Assembly: GCA_022818135.1 (NCBI GenBank)
Contig: JAFMSR010000005.1
Coordinates: forward strand, 29,983,600-30,047,599
Direction: 5' to 3'
DNA: 64,000 nucleotides
Source: Saxidomus purpurata
Lineage: Eukaryota; Mollusca; Bivalvia; Venerida; Veneridae
Shown: one piece after another, positions 29,301 through 41,300 of the stretch
Numbering within the stretch: the stretch's first letter is position 1
Layout of the letters: each line of letters begins with the position of its first letter
Notes under the pieces: model-generated
What the model was told of the DNA's origin: nothing
Database searches by the model: none
The model's input: only the letters and a program-made list of their open reading frames with translations
Position numbers and translations under genes: made by a program

Positions 29301-32300
29301 GGTCTGTTCTAATAAGGTTGTGTCTATTTTTCTTAACATGAACTTCGGACAGTTTTAAGCAGGTTTGTGTTTCTTGTTGGTCCATTATAACACGAATAAT
29401 GTCAATTTTGAGCTTGCTTTTTATGCCCCCAAAAGGTGGTATATTATAATTGCACTGTGCATCTGCACTGTGTAATTGTGTGTGCATCCTTTCATTGTGT
29501 CGCCCTTTCGGAGAAAAGGCGATACATAGGGATCGCTTTGTCCGTCCGTCCGTCCGTCCGTCACACAAACTTAACGTTGGCTATAACTTTGCCATTTCTT
29601 AAGATTTCTTCATCAAACTTTCAAATTGTATTGCTTATGACATAAGGGTCATGATGCCGCCAAATTTTGTAGTTCAAGGTCATATTTGACAGAGTTATGC
29701 CCCTTTTTATACTTAGATTTTGCTATAACTTTGCCATTTCTTAAGATTTCTTTATCAAACTTTCAAATTGTATTGCTTATGTCAAAAGGGTTGTGATGCT
29801 GCCAAATTTTGTAGGTCAAGGTCATATTTGACAGAGTTATGCCCCTTTTTGTACTTGGCTTTTGTCACGAAAACTTAATGTTGGCTGTAACTTTGCCATT
29901 TCTTAAGATTTCTTCATCAGACTTTCAAATTTTATTGCTTATAACATAAGGGTCATGAGGCCGCCAAAGTTTGTTGATCAAGGTCATATTTGACAGAGTT
30001 ATGCCCCTTTTTACACTCAGATTTTGTCACAAAATTGTTGGTTATTCTGACAAAGCATAAGAGGGCGACACAAGTGTTATACTGAACACCCATCTAGTTT
30101 TTTCATGTCCAGGCTGTTACTTTGTCATGCATTGAAGGATTTTAAAATAACTTGGCACAAATGTTCAGCATATCGAGACAATGTGCTGTGTGCAATGCCC
30201 ACATCCATAATGTCCCTATCTCAAAGGTCAAGGTCACACTTTGAAAGTAATAGAGTCCTGTAAATATGCACACATTTGTGTCCAGACTGTAACTTTGTCA
30301 TGCATTGAAGGACTTTATAATAACTTTGCACAAATGTTAAGCATATCAAGACAAAGTGTCGGGTGCAAGACCCACATCCATACCTCAAAGGTCAAGGTCA
30401 CAGTTAGAGTTCGAAAGTAATAGAATCCTGTAAATATGCACACATTCATGTCTGGACTGTAACTTTTTTGTCATGCATAGAAGAATTCTTAAATAACTTG
30501 GCACAGATGTTCAGCACATCAAGATGTGTCTTGTGCAAGACCAAGATCCCTTCATCAAAGGTTAAGGTCACACTTACAGTTTAAGTAAAAGAATACTGTT
30601 TATATGGTAACTCTGTCATGCATGGAAGGGTTTTAAAATTACATGATACAGTTGTTGAGCACCTAGAGAGGACACAGACTGTTGAGACACCTCTTCAGGG
30701 TCATTCCTCACTTATGAGGGTCAGCTCTAGTTAGCCATGCTGCAGACATTATTGAGTCATAAATGTTATGTTGTGTGTTTCAGGTATATCCTAGCAACAG
30801 ACCATAATTGGCTCACTCTCCAGAAACCTATATATTGTTCAAAGAAAGGCAACTCATTCAAAGACTGGGTCAGTACATGGACAGGCTATCTGTCTTCCAA
30901 GGTATGTTACTATTGTGTAAACTTGAAGGTCCAATACTAAGGAAAGCGAAAATTCAAATATACTTTAAAAAGCACAGAAATAAGTTATTTTTAATAAAAA
31001 ATGAAAGTTGGTATGTAGAAGTTCTACATAAATCACAGTACATGTACAATTATTTTTCTATGCATTATGAAGAAAGTTAAAAAGACCTGGGTGGTCATTT
31101 TGTTGATTCACTGAGATTTCAACATAATACACATACTTTTCTTCGTGTTCCAAACCTTTTCTGTAAATTTTAACCTGCCAATCTTCATTATTTAGTGTCT
31201 TGCATAAGGTTATGTACTTGCCATTGAAATAACTGTCACTTAATTTTCGCTTAGTAGTGGACCTTTAACACATACAACACTCCATACTTGTAAACATCAG
31301 ATACATTGTCAGACAGGTCCGAGCACTTTACAGGAAATACGTGCCAGCTTAGCTTAGATCAGTTTGCCAAATCATCAATGTCTATCAGAAAGTACAGTAA
31401 TTTTCTTGTTTTAAAGTGCTATAATACTCGGGTGAGCAGTATAGTGCCATCATAACCCTCCTGTGTATGTAAACAATCTTTCCAACTTTCGTAGGGAAAA
31501 TTTCTGGTTGATATATGTAACTTTATATCTTATTATCTAGGTGAAGGTCAGCAGTAAACCATACAAGGTGTTCAAATCATGTAGCGCCATGTTGAACTTT
31601 GACACTCATATTGCCATCTACATCCTGCCGTATGTTGTTCTGCACGTGCTACAGGACGGGTCAGAAGAAGATGTGAATGAGGTAAAGTATTTGCTCCTGC
31701 TATTGACAGACTTTGAATTCGTATTCTCTTGATTTCCATCATATAATTTTGTATTACCATCGTACCCACTCTTACCAAAAACATTCCATGTATGATATGA
31801 TGATGTCTAGCCTCCAAAATGGAAATTTAGGATACTGATGTCTTGTGTCATGTTGTAAGTGTATGAATATTAAATTTATTTTGTTTAATAAAATTAGCAT
31901 GTTGCACGCTGAAAGATGGATAGGTCTCTGTATCCGTGACAACAAAGGTTGGTTTCCCACAATAGGTTTCAAAAAAAAAAAAATTCACCTTGCCCTTCAT
32001 ACAGATTTGTGCTGAGATAAATGAGGTGTTAAACCAGGGAACCAGAAGTGACGGCAAACCTAAAGGTGCCAACTTCCATCATATGAGTGCTCAGACAGTG
32101 TTTTCCATACTGGATTATCTTACAAAGTGGAAATACTTTGTCCTTCAGTTGAAAGCAGCAGAGAGTCAAAAGAAAAGAGGTCAGTGTTTGCACCAGGAAG
32201 TGATTATATACTTGCTTAAGAGGTAGTTTTGTAACAAAATGGTGAACATCTTTCCACCTGTCCTGTGGCTTTCACTTACTTTCTGCCAGTTAACCTTTCT

Positions 32301-35300
32301 TGTTGGCAATGACACTAGGTAAATTTCTTTTTTGCCTTTTTTCCCAATGTCGAAGTACAGTCAAACTTGTATTAAGAGACCGCCCAAGGGAAAGGCCAAA
32401 ACCGGTCGCTTAATGAAATGGTCTCTTAATACAAAGCATCACCGGAGACGGCAACCGTTTTCCATAAAAATCGTTCTTATGTCACGTGGTAATTTTCTAA
32501 AAATAGCAAAAAAGTTAGAACATGAAAGTACCTAAAGTTGATAAATATCACGTGCGGACCTAAGGATGGACGACAATCCTTTGAGATATGACACCTTCGT
32601 GTCTAATTGGGACGTAAAATGCGACTTTAAAGCAGTCAGTTTCCATAGAAATAATCTGTTTGCACATAAATGGTCGCCTAATACGAACAAAAGAACGATT
32701 ATTGGTCGGTAATTACTGGTCGCTGGTCGCGTTAGACAAAAGTCGCTTAATGAAATAGCAAAACAGTGAGAAAACGCTCTTTGTAATACATGTGGTCGCA
32801 TGGACAAGTTTGACTGTAGTCAGTTACCGCTATTAGTTGATAATACCTATTAGAAAGTGAGTAATCTTTTTACATCATGTGTTCAGTTGTTACCTGCTTT
32901 AAGCAAGAAATCTTGGTACATCATGCAAATGTTAGCGCCACATAATTGTAAAGCAAATTCTTAAAATGTTTCAGTTTACAATAGATGTAGTAGATTTCGG
33001 TTTAGATGCTAGTTCAGTGTTAAAGCTATGCTGTAACTATCCTTTGATGCTCTTTTTAAACAATTCTCCTCACCAGTTCTTTCGTTGCTTTGATTTTTAT
33101 CTAGGTGCAAGCTCAATGTTAAACGTTACTGAGGAAGGGTACAAGAAAGTTTATGATTTTTTGGGCCGTATACCACAAGACAAGATAGCACAAGTGTCCT
33201 TCAGTTGTAAAGCATACACACGTGCTTTGATGCATTTTGAACTTCATCTCAATGGTAAATCCAATCTGTCGAAGGAAGAGCTCGACTTCATGCAGGTATA
33301 TTGGAGTTTTATTTTTAACTCTGTATAATCCATGTTTCATGATCCATTTGATAGTAATCCAGCAAAATTTGATACATAGAATTAACAGTGTAAAATGAAA
33401 GAAAGTGTATCATGCAACATGATTGCCTACGCTTTTAGAAACCTTACCTCATTTATAATGCATCCTGGTTTTGGAGGAAATAGTTTGGTTTCAATATTGT
33501 CACCTGTCTGTCCATCTGTCTGCCCACATTTAACTTGTCAGGGCTTTCTCTTTTCATTTTCAGAGACTTTATGTGGAGTTAGATGAGTCAGATGGTGCCC
33601 AGGGAGTTGCAGCCATCAGGCAAGCTCCGCCTTCCCTACAAGAACAGATTCTTGCCTTCAGTGGTAAATTAGGTATGTATGTTTTCTTTCCATATTTACA
33701 CAGCTGTTTGCCTATAGAGATAGATTACATATTTAGTTCTGCCTTTTCTACAAAAGCACACACTTAGCTATTGAATAGAAACTTTGATGTTTATTGTGAA
33801 AGATATTTGGAAAAATCATTCGGTAAAGGAATAAAAAATGAGTGTACCTCTTTGTTCATTAATTGATTGTTATGTGCACTGGTTTTGAGAAGTTAATGTT
33901 TCTTTTTCCTGCAGGTTGTCAGATAGAACTACAGACGTGTTATGAGCAGGCAATCCAGTCTGAACCAGATGAACTGAACAATCATCAGGGTCTTCTCAGA
34001 TGCTTGATGGATCTTGGACAGCCGTCACAAGCCCTGCATCATGCCACAGGAGTTATAGCAAATAGGTTTGTGATACATTTTGTTGTATGTTTTGTTTAGA
34101 TTATGTATTCAATGATAAATGTTTCATTATAATTTCAAACTCTCTAATTTACATAATCTACACTTATTTATTGTAAGTAGATACTTGCAGCTTCTATATG
34201 TGTACAAACAATGTAGACAATAGATAGGAATCAAGTTTGTTGCTTTTCCCTTCAGCCTCATTTGAGTCCTGACTGTTAGCTTACCTTTCATAGACAACTT
34301 AAGTTGTATGTCTTCTAGTTAAAAAACCTAGTGTGTCACATAGGTAAGTCAGTATTTCTCTCTTTTTTTCATTTGTATATGCTGGTTATGATGGGCTGTA
34401 TGATGGGAACACCTGCGGCAAGTGGGCACAAAGTTGTCTACTCTATTTGTAAAATTCCACAAGTCTTGTCGAGACATCACAAAATTTGCTATGAATGTTA
34501 CTAACATATATTGACTACTATCTCAGCCATTTTGATAACCAGTCAAATCACCTTAGTCACTGGAGTTATTGCCCTTAAATTGCCAAAATTGGAACAATTT
34601 AGAGTTCTCCTCTGATAAGTATATTTTGTGGCAGTTTAGTACTCTTTTACTGCAGTAAATAGAAAGAAACTGAAGGGTTAATAATTAATGAGGGATAAAA
34701 TCATGTAACTACTGGAAAGATGATACTGCATCTATTTGCTTGACTGTTTGTTCATGACCTTCATCTGAATGCAGATATTAAGAAATACTCATTTGAAGTA
34801 AAGAAAATCTGGTGTCAAAATGTGACTAAACTTGGATCAGATGTTACTAGAAAAAATGAAAAGTTGTGAATCAAAAATACATACATCTTTGACTTGTGTG
34901 TTACTCTCATTCAGCTGTCTGTACCATTTTTTCACCCACCAAAAATTTTTTTTTCTTTTTATATTCTACAAAAAAAAAACCCTTCTATATATATTCATGT
35001 ATACTGGTGTGTCCATATACACTTCAGACTTAAGTGTGACACATTCACACCCCTGTAACATTCATATCTCAATTAACTATTAGAAATGTTCTTCAGGAAA
35101 GCTTGGGCACCGCAGTTGCTGCCATTCCAGGTGGAAGCAGCATGGAAACTTGGTAACTGGACTGACCTGGAAAATTTCACTAAAGTGGTAAGCTGTTAAA
35201 CTCTTACCTGGTTGGTAGCGTAGGATAGGTGTCTGTGACCACTGCAGATCATGATCAGCACTGTTCTCTTCTCAGTCCATTACTTCTTGAACACCCCTTT

Positions 35301-38300
35301 ATACAATTAATGGTACTGTCAAAGTTGAAAGATGGACAAGTCCATTCAGGATAAGACCTACACTTGCCTAGAATATTCTGGATCATAATAGACTAGAAAA
35401 ACTACATGAAAGGTAAATGTAAATAAATTTTTAGTTAAAGATAGTTCAAAATAGAAAAAATGTGAATCAAAATTTTTAGTAATTTGTTGCACAAAATCTG
35501 AAAGTCAAAGCAACATGAGTATAGGTAATCAAATACTGAATGCTCCACAGAAAAAAATTCAGTGGTCCTTTCATTGATGTGGGGCATGACATACTGTAGT
35601 GAAGCCACTGCGGCACAGTGGTATCATGGTTGCCTCAAGATGGTAGGGTCTTGTGTTTGAACCCCACCAATGTAACAGATGTAGTGTCGCTAGGCAAGAC
35701 ATTACAAGACTTAATTCCATCTGGAATGGGTATCGAGACTGAACTTTCTCACCTATGAGATACATATTTCCGCGCATTTACCCATGTGAGATAAACTTAT
35801 CTCACATCGCTTATCTCACATCGCTGCCGGACTATTTTTACGTTAATTGTAAGCAGACATAAAAATTGAAAAATGACTGTAAAACTGTTATTTTTTAAAT
35901 AAACATAGGGTTGTTGGTATTCATTTTCTTAGTTAGATCATTTTCTATCCATCTATAGCAGTTTTGAAGTAAAATTCGAGAAAAAGTTGATTTTCATTTT
36001 TTCATCCCCATCCTGTATTTGCACTTATTCCTTCTTACTTGTGTGAAAATGCAATTTAAACGGTGAGAAAATAAATCTACCATGTCCATTGAGTTGTGGA
36101 TAAGGAAATCCCACCCTCGGTAGATTCACTTTATCTAAGTTATAAAAATGACTTTGGCAATTTAAGAATGAAAATAAAGTTGTGTAAATTATTTCAGGAT
36201 AAGACCAGTAGAAGTTGGCCAGTGATGCTTGGCAGAATACTGCTGGCAGCTAAAGCAAAGGTTAGTATTCTCTTGCCAAAATTTCAAATTGTTGTAAAAT
36301 TGGCATATGTTTACACATGTAAGGATACTCTATGCCTAAATTACCAAATAGATTGTTGCTTTATACTGAAAGTGATTTATTTCTATAGGTTATTGCACAT
36401 AGCATATGCTCATTCCATTACTTATTTGAACTTGGAATACAGTTAAACCTGTCTTGTCCAACACCTGGTAGGACCACCTACTCCTGCTGGTTAAACCAGG
36501 TTTAATATAAATGTTGTGTTACTGAGACCAAGGGACTTTGCTAAATAAGAATTACAGTTTCTGTCATGAGCACTAGGTTCAGATCAGAATATCCGTCACC
36601 AATGGTGACTGTTCTAGTAGGAACAAGGCTCTGCTGAGTTCCCACAAAACAGTTACCCTTGGTGACGGATATTTCCATCTGAGCAAAGTGTTTCGTGATT
36701 GAAACTTTTTCTTGCATACTGTCTTGCACATTAAAGTAGATTTCTAAATGCAAATTTATCAAAATGATGAATTATCATGAAAAACAAATGATTTTCCGAC
36801 GTTGTGTTCAGGAAAGCGACGTCACAATGTTTATAACGATACGTCATAAGTAATTCACGATAGTCGTCTGGCATGGGAGGGGTGCCAGACCACTTTTTCC
36901 ATCATGGGCAAAATCAGCGGAAATGCTGATCCGATATGTAAGAAATACAATGTTTACCCATCTTTAACTTATGTTACAAGTAGAGAAGTTTGTTTGAAAA
37001 TTTTGAGCTGCTGTAAGAAATGCTGAAATAACATTTAAATCCATTTTATCTTTATAGAGTGGGTTTCTGAATCAATTTCAGGAGGAGGAAGGGTTTCTTC
37101 AGCATCTGCAGGTAGCCAGACAGGAACAGGTTGGTCCTCTGTCAGCTGCTAGTTTTGAGATGGGCTCATACCAGAGAGGATACGAATACATTGTCAGGTC
37201 TGCCCTTTCATCGATAGCAAATCTTTGTAATAGTCAGTTATAGCAGCATTTAAGTTACTTGAAGGCTGTTCTTGGGAATAGAAAAAGATTGTTGCTAACT
37301 TAACAGTAAGTTCTGTGTGTCTTAAAGTGATCATGTCCGTCATATACCTTGAACCATCCCTACTATTGAAGAAGGCCATGAAGATGCAGTTTGGTTGATT
37401 TCAAGATCACCAATTACTATTGTGCGTATATCTGCCATTGTAGCATGATTGCCTCGGTATCAGAGGGTCCTGTTTTCTATCCGTACCAGCACCATGGTAG
37501 TGTCCTAAGGCAATACACAATAAATGCATATTGCCTCTCAATAATTGCAAATGGGTTGATTTGGAATTTCATATGAATTGTCAAATGTACAAAAAGTCAA
37601 GTTACTTAACTCTTAATTGAATTTAATTCTGCGATCAGGCGGTTAGAGTCACTGAAATCCTTGCAACCTCTCATTAATTCAGTGAAAAACAAAAAAATGA
37701 ATATTTTCACCAATAGCTTCTTTATTGTTTCGTTAAAATAAAAAACAGACAATGATACTTTTGTTGTAAATTGCCGTGGGTTTGGTGAACTAGAGAACTC
37801 TGAGAACTTGATCATTTTTCTCTTCCCCCTGGGGATTCCAAGTTGTAGTTTAATGGTAGTGAAGGAATTAGACAAAGATCAGACTATGTAGATCATGATC
37901 AGCACTGATCATAAAAGACAGATGTATTTGCCACTAGTAGGATAGAGGTATTGTGATTGACTTTCAGCAACCCCTTAAAAAATAAATATTAAAGTATTCT
38001 AGCAAATGTGTTGATTTTGTAGAATACATTCAAGAAAAATTATATTTTAGAGCTTTTTGTACTTTTTACTTCAGACTTCATCTACTAAACGAGATAGAAG
38101 AAAACATGCACGTATTTATGAACCTGGGTCAAGATGACAGAGGAAATATAACCCGACAGGTTCTGATGTCACAGTGGCAAACACGACTTAAAATGATGCA
38201 GGTATGGTAGCCAAAAGACCATGGTTTGTTGAACTGGGTAAATCTGAAGTCTGTGATATAGTTTTTTTTAATAGAGTTTGGTCTGGGGTGTAATGTTACT

Positions 38301-41300
38301 GGTGGTATTGCTTGATATTGGTGTCAGAGTTACATACTTGATTATAAAGAGAGGAAAAGCTTTGTAGTAGGCAGAATAGCTCAGTCTGTAAAGTATTTGT
38401 CCTGTAAGCTAAGGGTTCCGGGTTTGAGTCCCAGTTAGGCGGCACATATTTCTAACCGTGCGACAATGGCATCAAAGAATTGCATTGCTTACAAAAGCAG
38501 TTTTCACAAAATTGAAGCAACCATTAAATTATTTTTGAGGCTTTTTTTTCAGTCTTCATTTCGTATACAAGAACCTGTTCTGACGATGAGAAGAACGCTG
38601 CTAACCTTGAACCAACACGAAAGTCACAGTGACCTTGACCTTGATAGAGAAATAGGTCACAGCTGGCTAAATAGTGCCAAAATTGCCCACAAGTAAGATC
38701 TTTGATCATATAGTGTTTATTTTTTCAAGACATAAGAAATGAAAAATAATCTTGTGTTTCTTTTATATATGAATATTGATACATAGTTATTGCATACATC
38801 TGTTCTGTATAATCAAAACATTTCAAACTTTGTTTTGCATGTAGAGAATTTTTATCAAACAAGAAGCAAGTGAACTCACTTGAAAATTTATACTTTATAA
38901 CTTATTATATTATTTGAAGCTGTGTTTAGACCATTAGCAGAACTGCTGTCTCATAATACCAAATGAATGTGATGTAAGATAACCCTCCCTTATCTACTCA
39001 GCTGTATGTTACTGTTGAGTTTGTAGATCACATGTCCGCTAGGAGCTTAGATGGTTCATATTTAATTTACTATTCTGATCCTTCTACATCTATTGCCTGT
39101 CAATACTTTCTTGTACGCAGCGTGCAGGCTTTATTTCTCATCTGATTTTAACCAAATTTGAATGCAAGTTTTATAAAGTACAATTGTACATGATTTATGA
39201 CTCACTTGATTGCATTGTTTAATATTTTAACAGAACAGGGAATCTACAGACAGCGTATAGTTTCCTGCTACAAGCTAGTGAGTTTAACCTGCCAGAATTC
39301 TGTCTACAGAAAGCAAAATGGCACTGGGAAAAGGTCTGTAAATGATCAATTGCATCTCCTCTTGTTTATCCCCCCCCGCCGAAGGCGAAGGGGGTATTAA
39401 AAATGGTCTCCGTCCGTCCGTCCGGAGCATAACTCCAAAAGTACTTGAGCGATCTTCTTCAAACTTCATGCACTGACAGAGCACATTGGGAGGAAGTGCA
39501 GTCTGTAAGAACAATAACTCTATCTTGCCTACTTTTAGAGTTATTCCCCTTTATCAGATTTACTTCAAAAACTTTGTCCGAAGCATAACTCCAAAAGTAC
39601 TTGAGGGATTTTCTTCAAACTCAATACACTGACATAGCACATTGGTAGGAAGTGCAGTGTGCAAGAACAATAACTCTACCTTGCCTACTTTTAGAATTAT
39701 TCCCCTTTATCATATTTACTTTAAAAGTTTTGTCCAGAGCATAACTCCAAAAGTACTTGAGGGATTTACTTCAAACTTAATACACTGACATAGCACATTG
39801 GTAGGAAGTGCAGTGTGCAAGAACAATAACTCTACCTTGCCTACTTTTAGAGTTATTCCCCTTTATCAGATTTACTTGTCCGAAGCATAACTCCAAAAGT
39901 ACTTGAGGGATTTTCTTCAAACTTAATACATTGACATAGCACATTGGTAGGAAGTGCAGTGTGTAAGAACAATAACTCTACCTTGCCTTCTTTTAGAGTT
40001 ATTCCCCTTTATCAGATTTACTTGAGAAAAAAAATTCTGGAGCATAACTCCAAAAGTTCTTGAGGGATTTTCTTCAATCTTAATACACTGACATAGCACT
40101 TTGGTAGGAAGTGCAGTGTGTAAGAACAATAACTCTAATTGCCTACTTTTAGAGTTATTCCCCTTTATCAGATTTACTTGAAAAAAAAAATTCTGGAGCA
40201 TAACTCCAAAAGTTCTTGAGGGATTTTCTTCAATCTTAATACACTGACATAGCACTTTGGTATGAAGTGCAGTGTGTAAGAACAATAACTCTAATTGCCT
40301 ACTTTTAGAGTTATTCCCCTTTATCAGATTTACTTGAAAAAAAAAAATTCCGGAGCATAACTCCAAAAGTACTTGAGGGATTTTCTTCAAACTTAATACA
40401 CTGACATAGCACATTGGTAGGAAGTGCAGTGTGCAAGAACAATAACTCTACCTTGCCTTCTTTTAGAGTTATTCCCCTTTATCAGATTGACTTGAGAAAA
40501 AAAATTCTGGAGCATAACTCCAAAAGTTCTTGAGGGATTTTCTTCAATCTTAATACACTGACATAGCACTTTGGTAGGAAGTGCAGTGTGTAAGAACAAT
40601 AACTCTAATTGCCTACTTTTAGAGTTATTCCCCTTTATCAGATTTACTTGAAAAAAAAAATTCCGGAGCATAACTCCAAAAGTACTTGAGGGATTTTCTT
40701 CAAACTTAATACACTGACATAGCACATCGGTAGGAAGTGCAGTGTGCAAGAACAATAACTCTACCTTGCCTACTATTAGTCAAATATAAAAATATACCTA
40801 TACTGATAATGAACATTAATATAATTTTGCAAACCTTCTCTTCATTGCCTTATTCTTTTTCCACTTACTTGAAAACTGTACTCAGCATGACCATAACTAT
40901 ACAGCTTTTTAAGGATTTCCTCTCACCAAGTAAAATGTACGAAAGTACAACCTTCAGGTAACTTCTTCCTGGCGGGGATTAACCATGTGTAATATGGCTC
41001 TTGATAGTTTATAGTGAATAAGAAAATATTTTAGTTTGATATCAAAGCAAGTTTCCCTAGCTTATTGCATTTCAGATGTTATCAGACATATTTGAGAGAG
41101 GCAATGCGATTTTCATCACTGACATCAGTGTCTTTTCCCAAGGGTACTTCCTTGTCTGACTGGGATTCAAACCTGGGTGTACACCCGAACCATTGAGCTA
41201 TCGAGGCCCACTCAGCTTGTTATGATCTGTGGCTGTGTTAAACCTGACCTTGCAAAATGTGGACTTGCCATAATTTGGATGGTGCCATTAGTTGTTCATA

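Noticed and set aside
32966..33104. Extra ATR coding upstream of exon 32
   Set aside because: The frame is open, but no similarity to ATR is seen and phase is satisfied by the acceptor at 33104.
38369..38460. Possible tRNA gene
   Set aside because: A and B boxes are present but the acceptor stem does not close; treated as a SINE head.
39923..40755. Long minus-strand open frames (163 and 120 codons)
   Set aside because: They run through a ~150-bp tandem array; the protein is the repeat unit translated several times.
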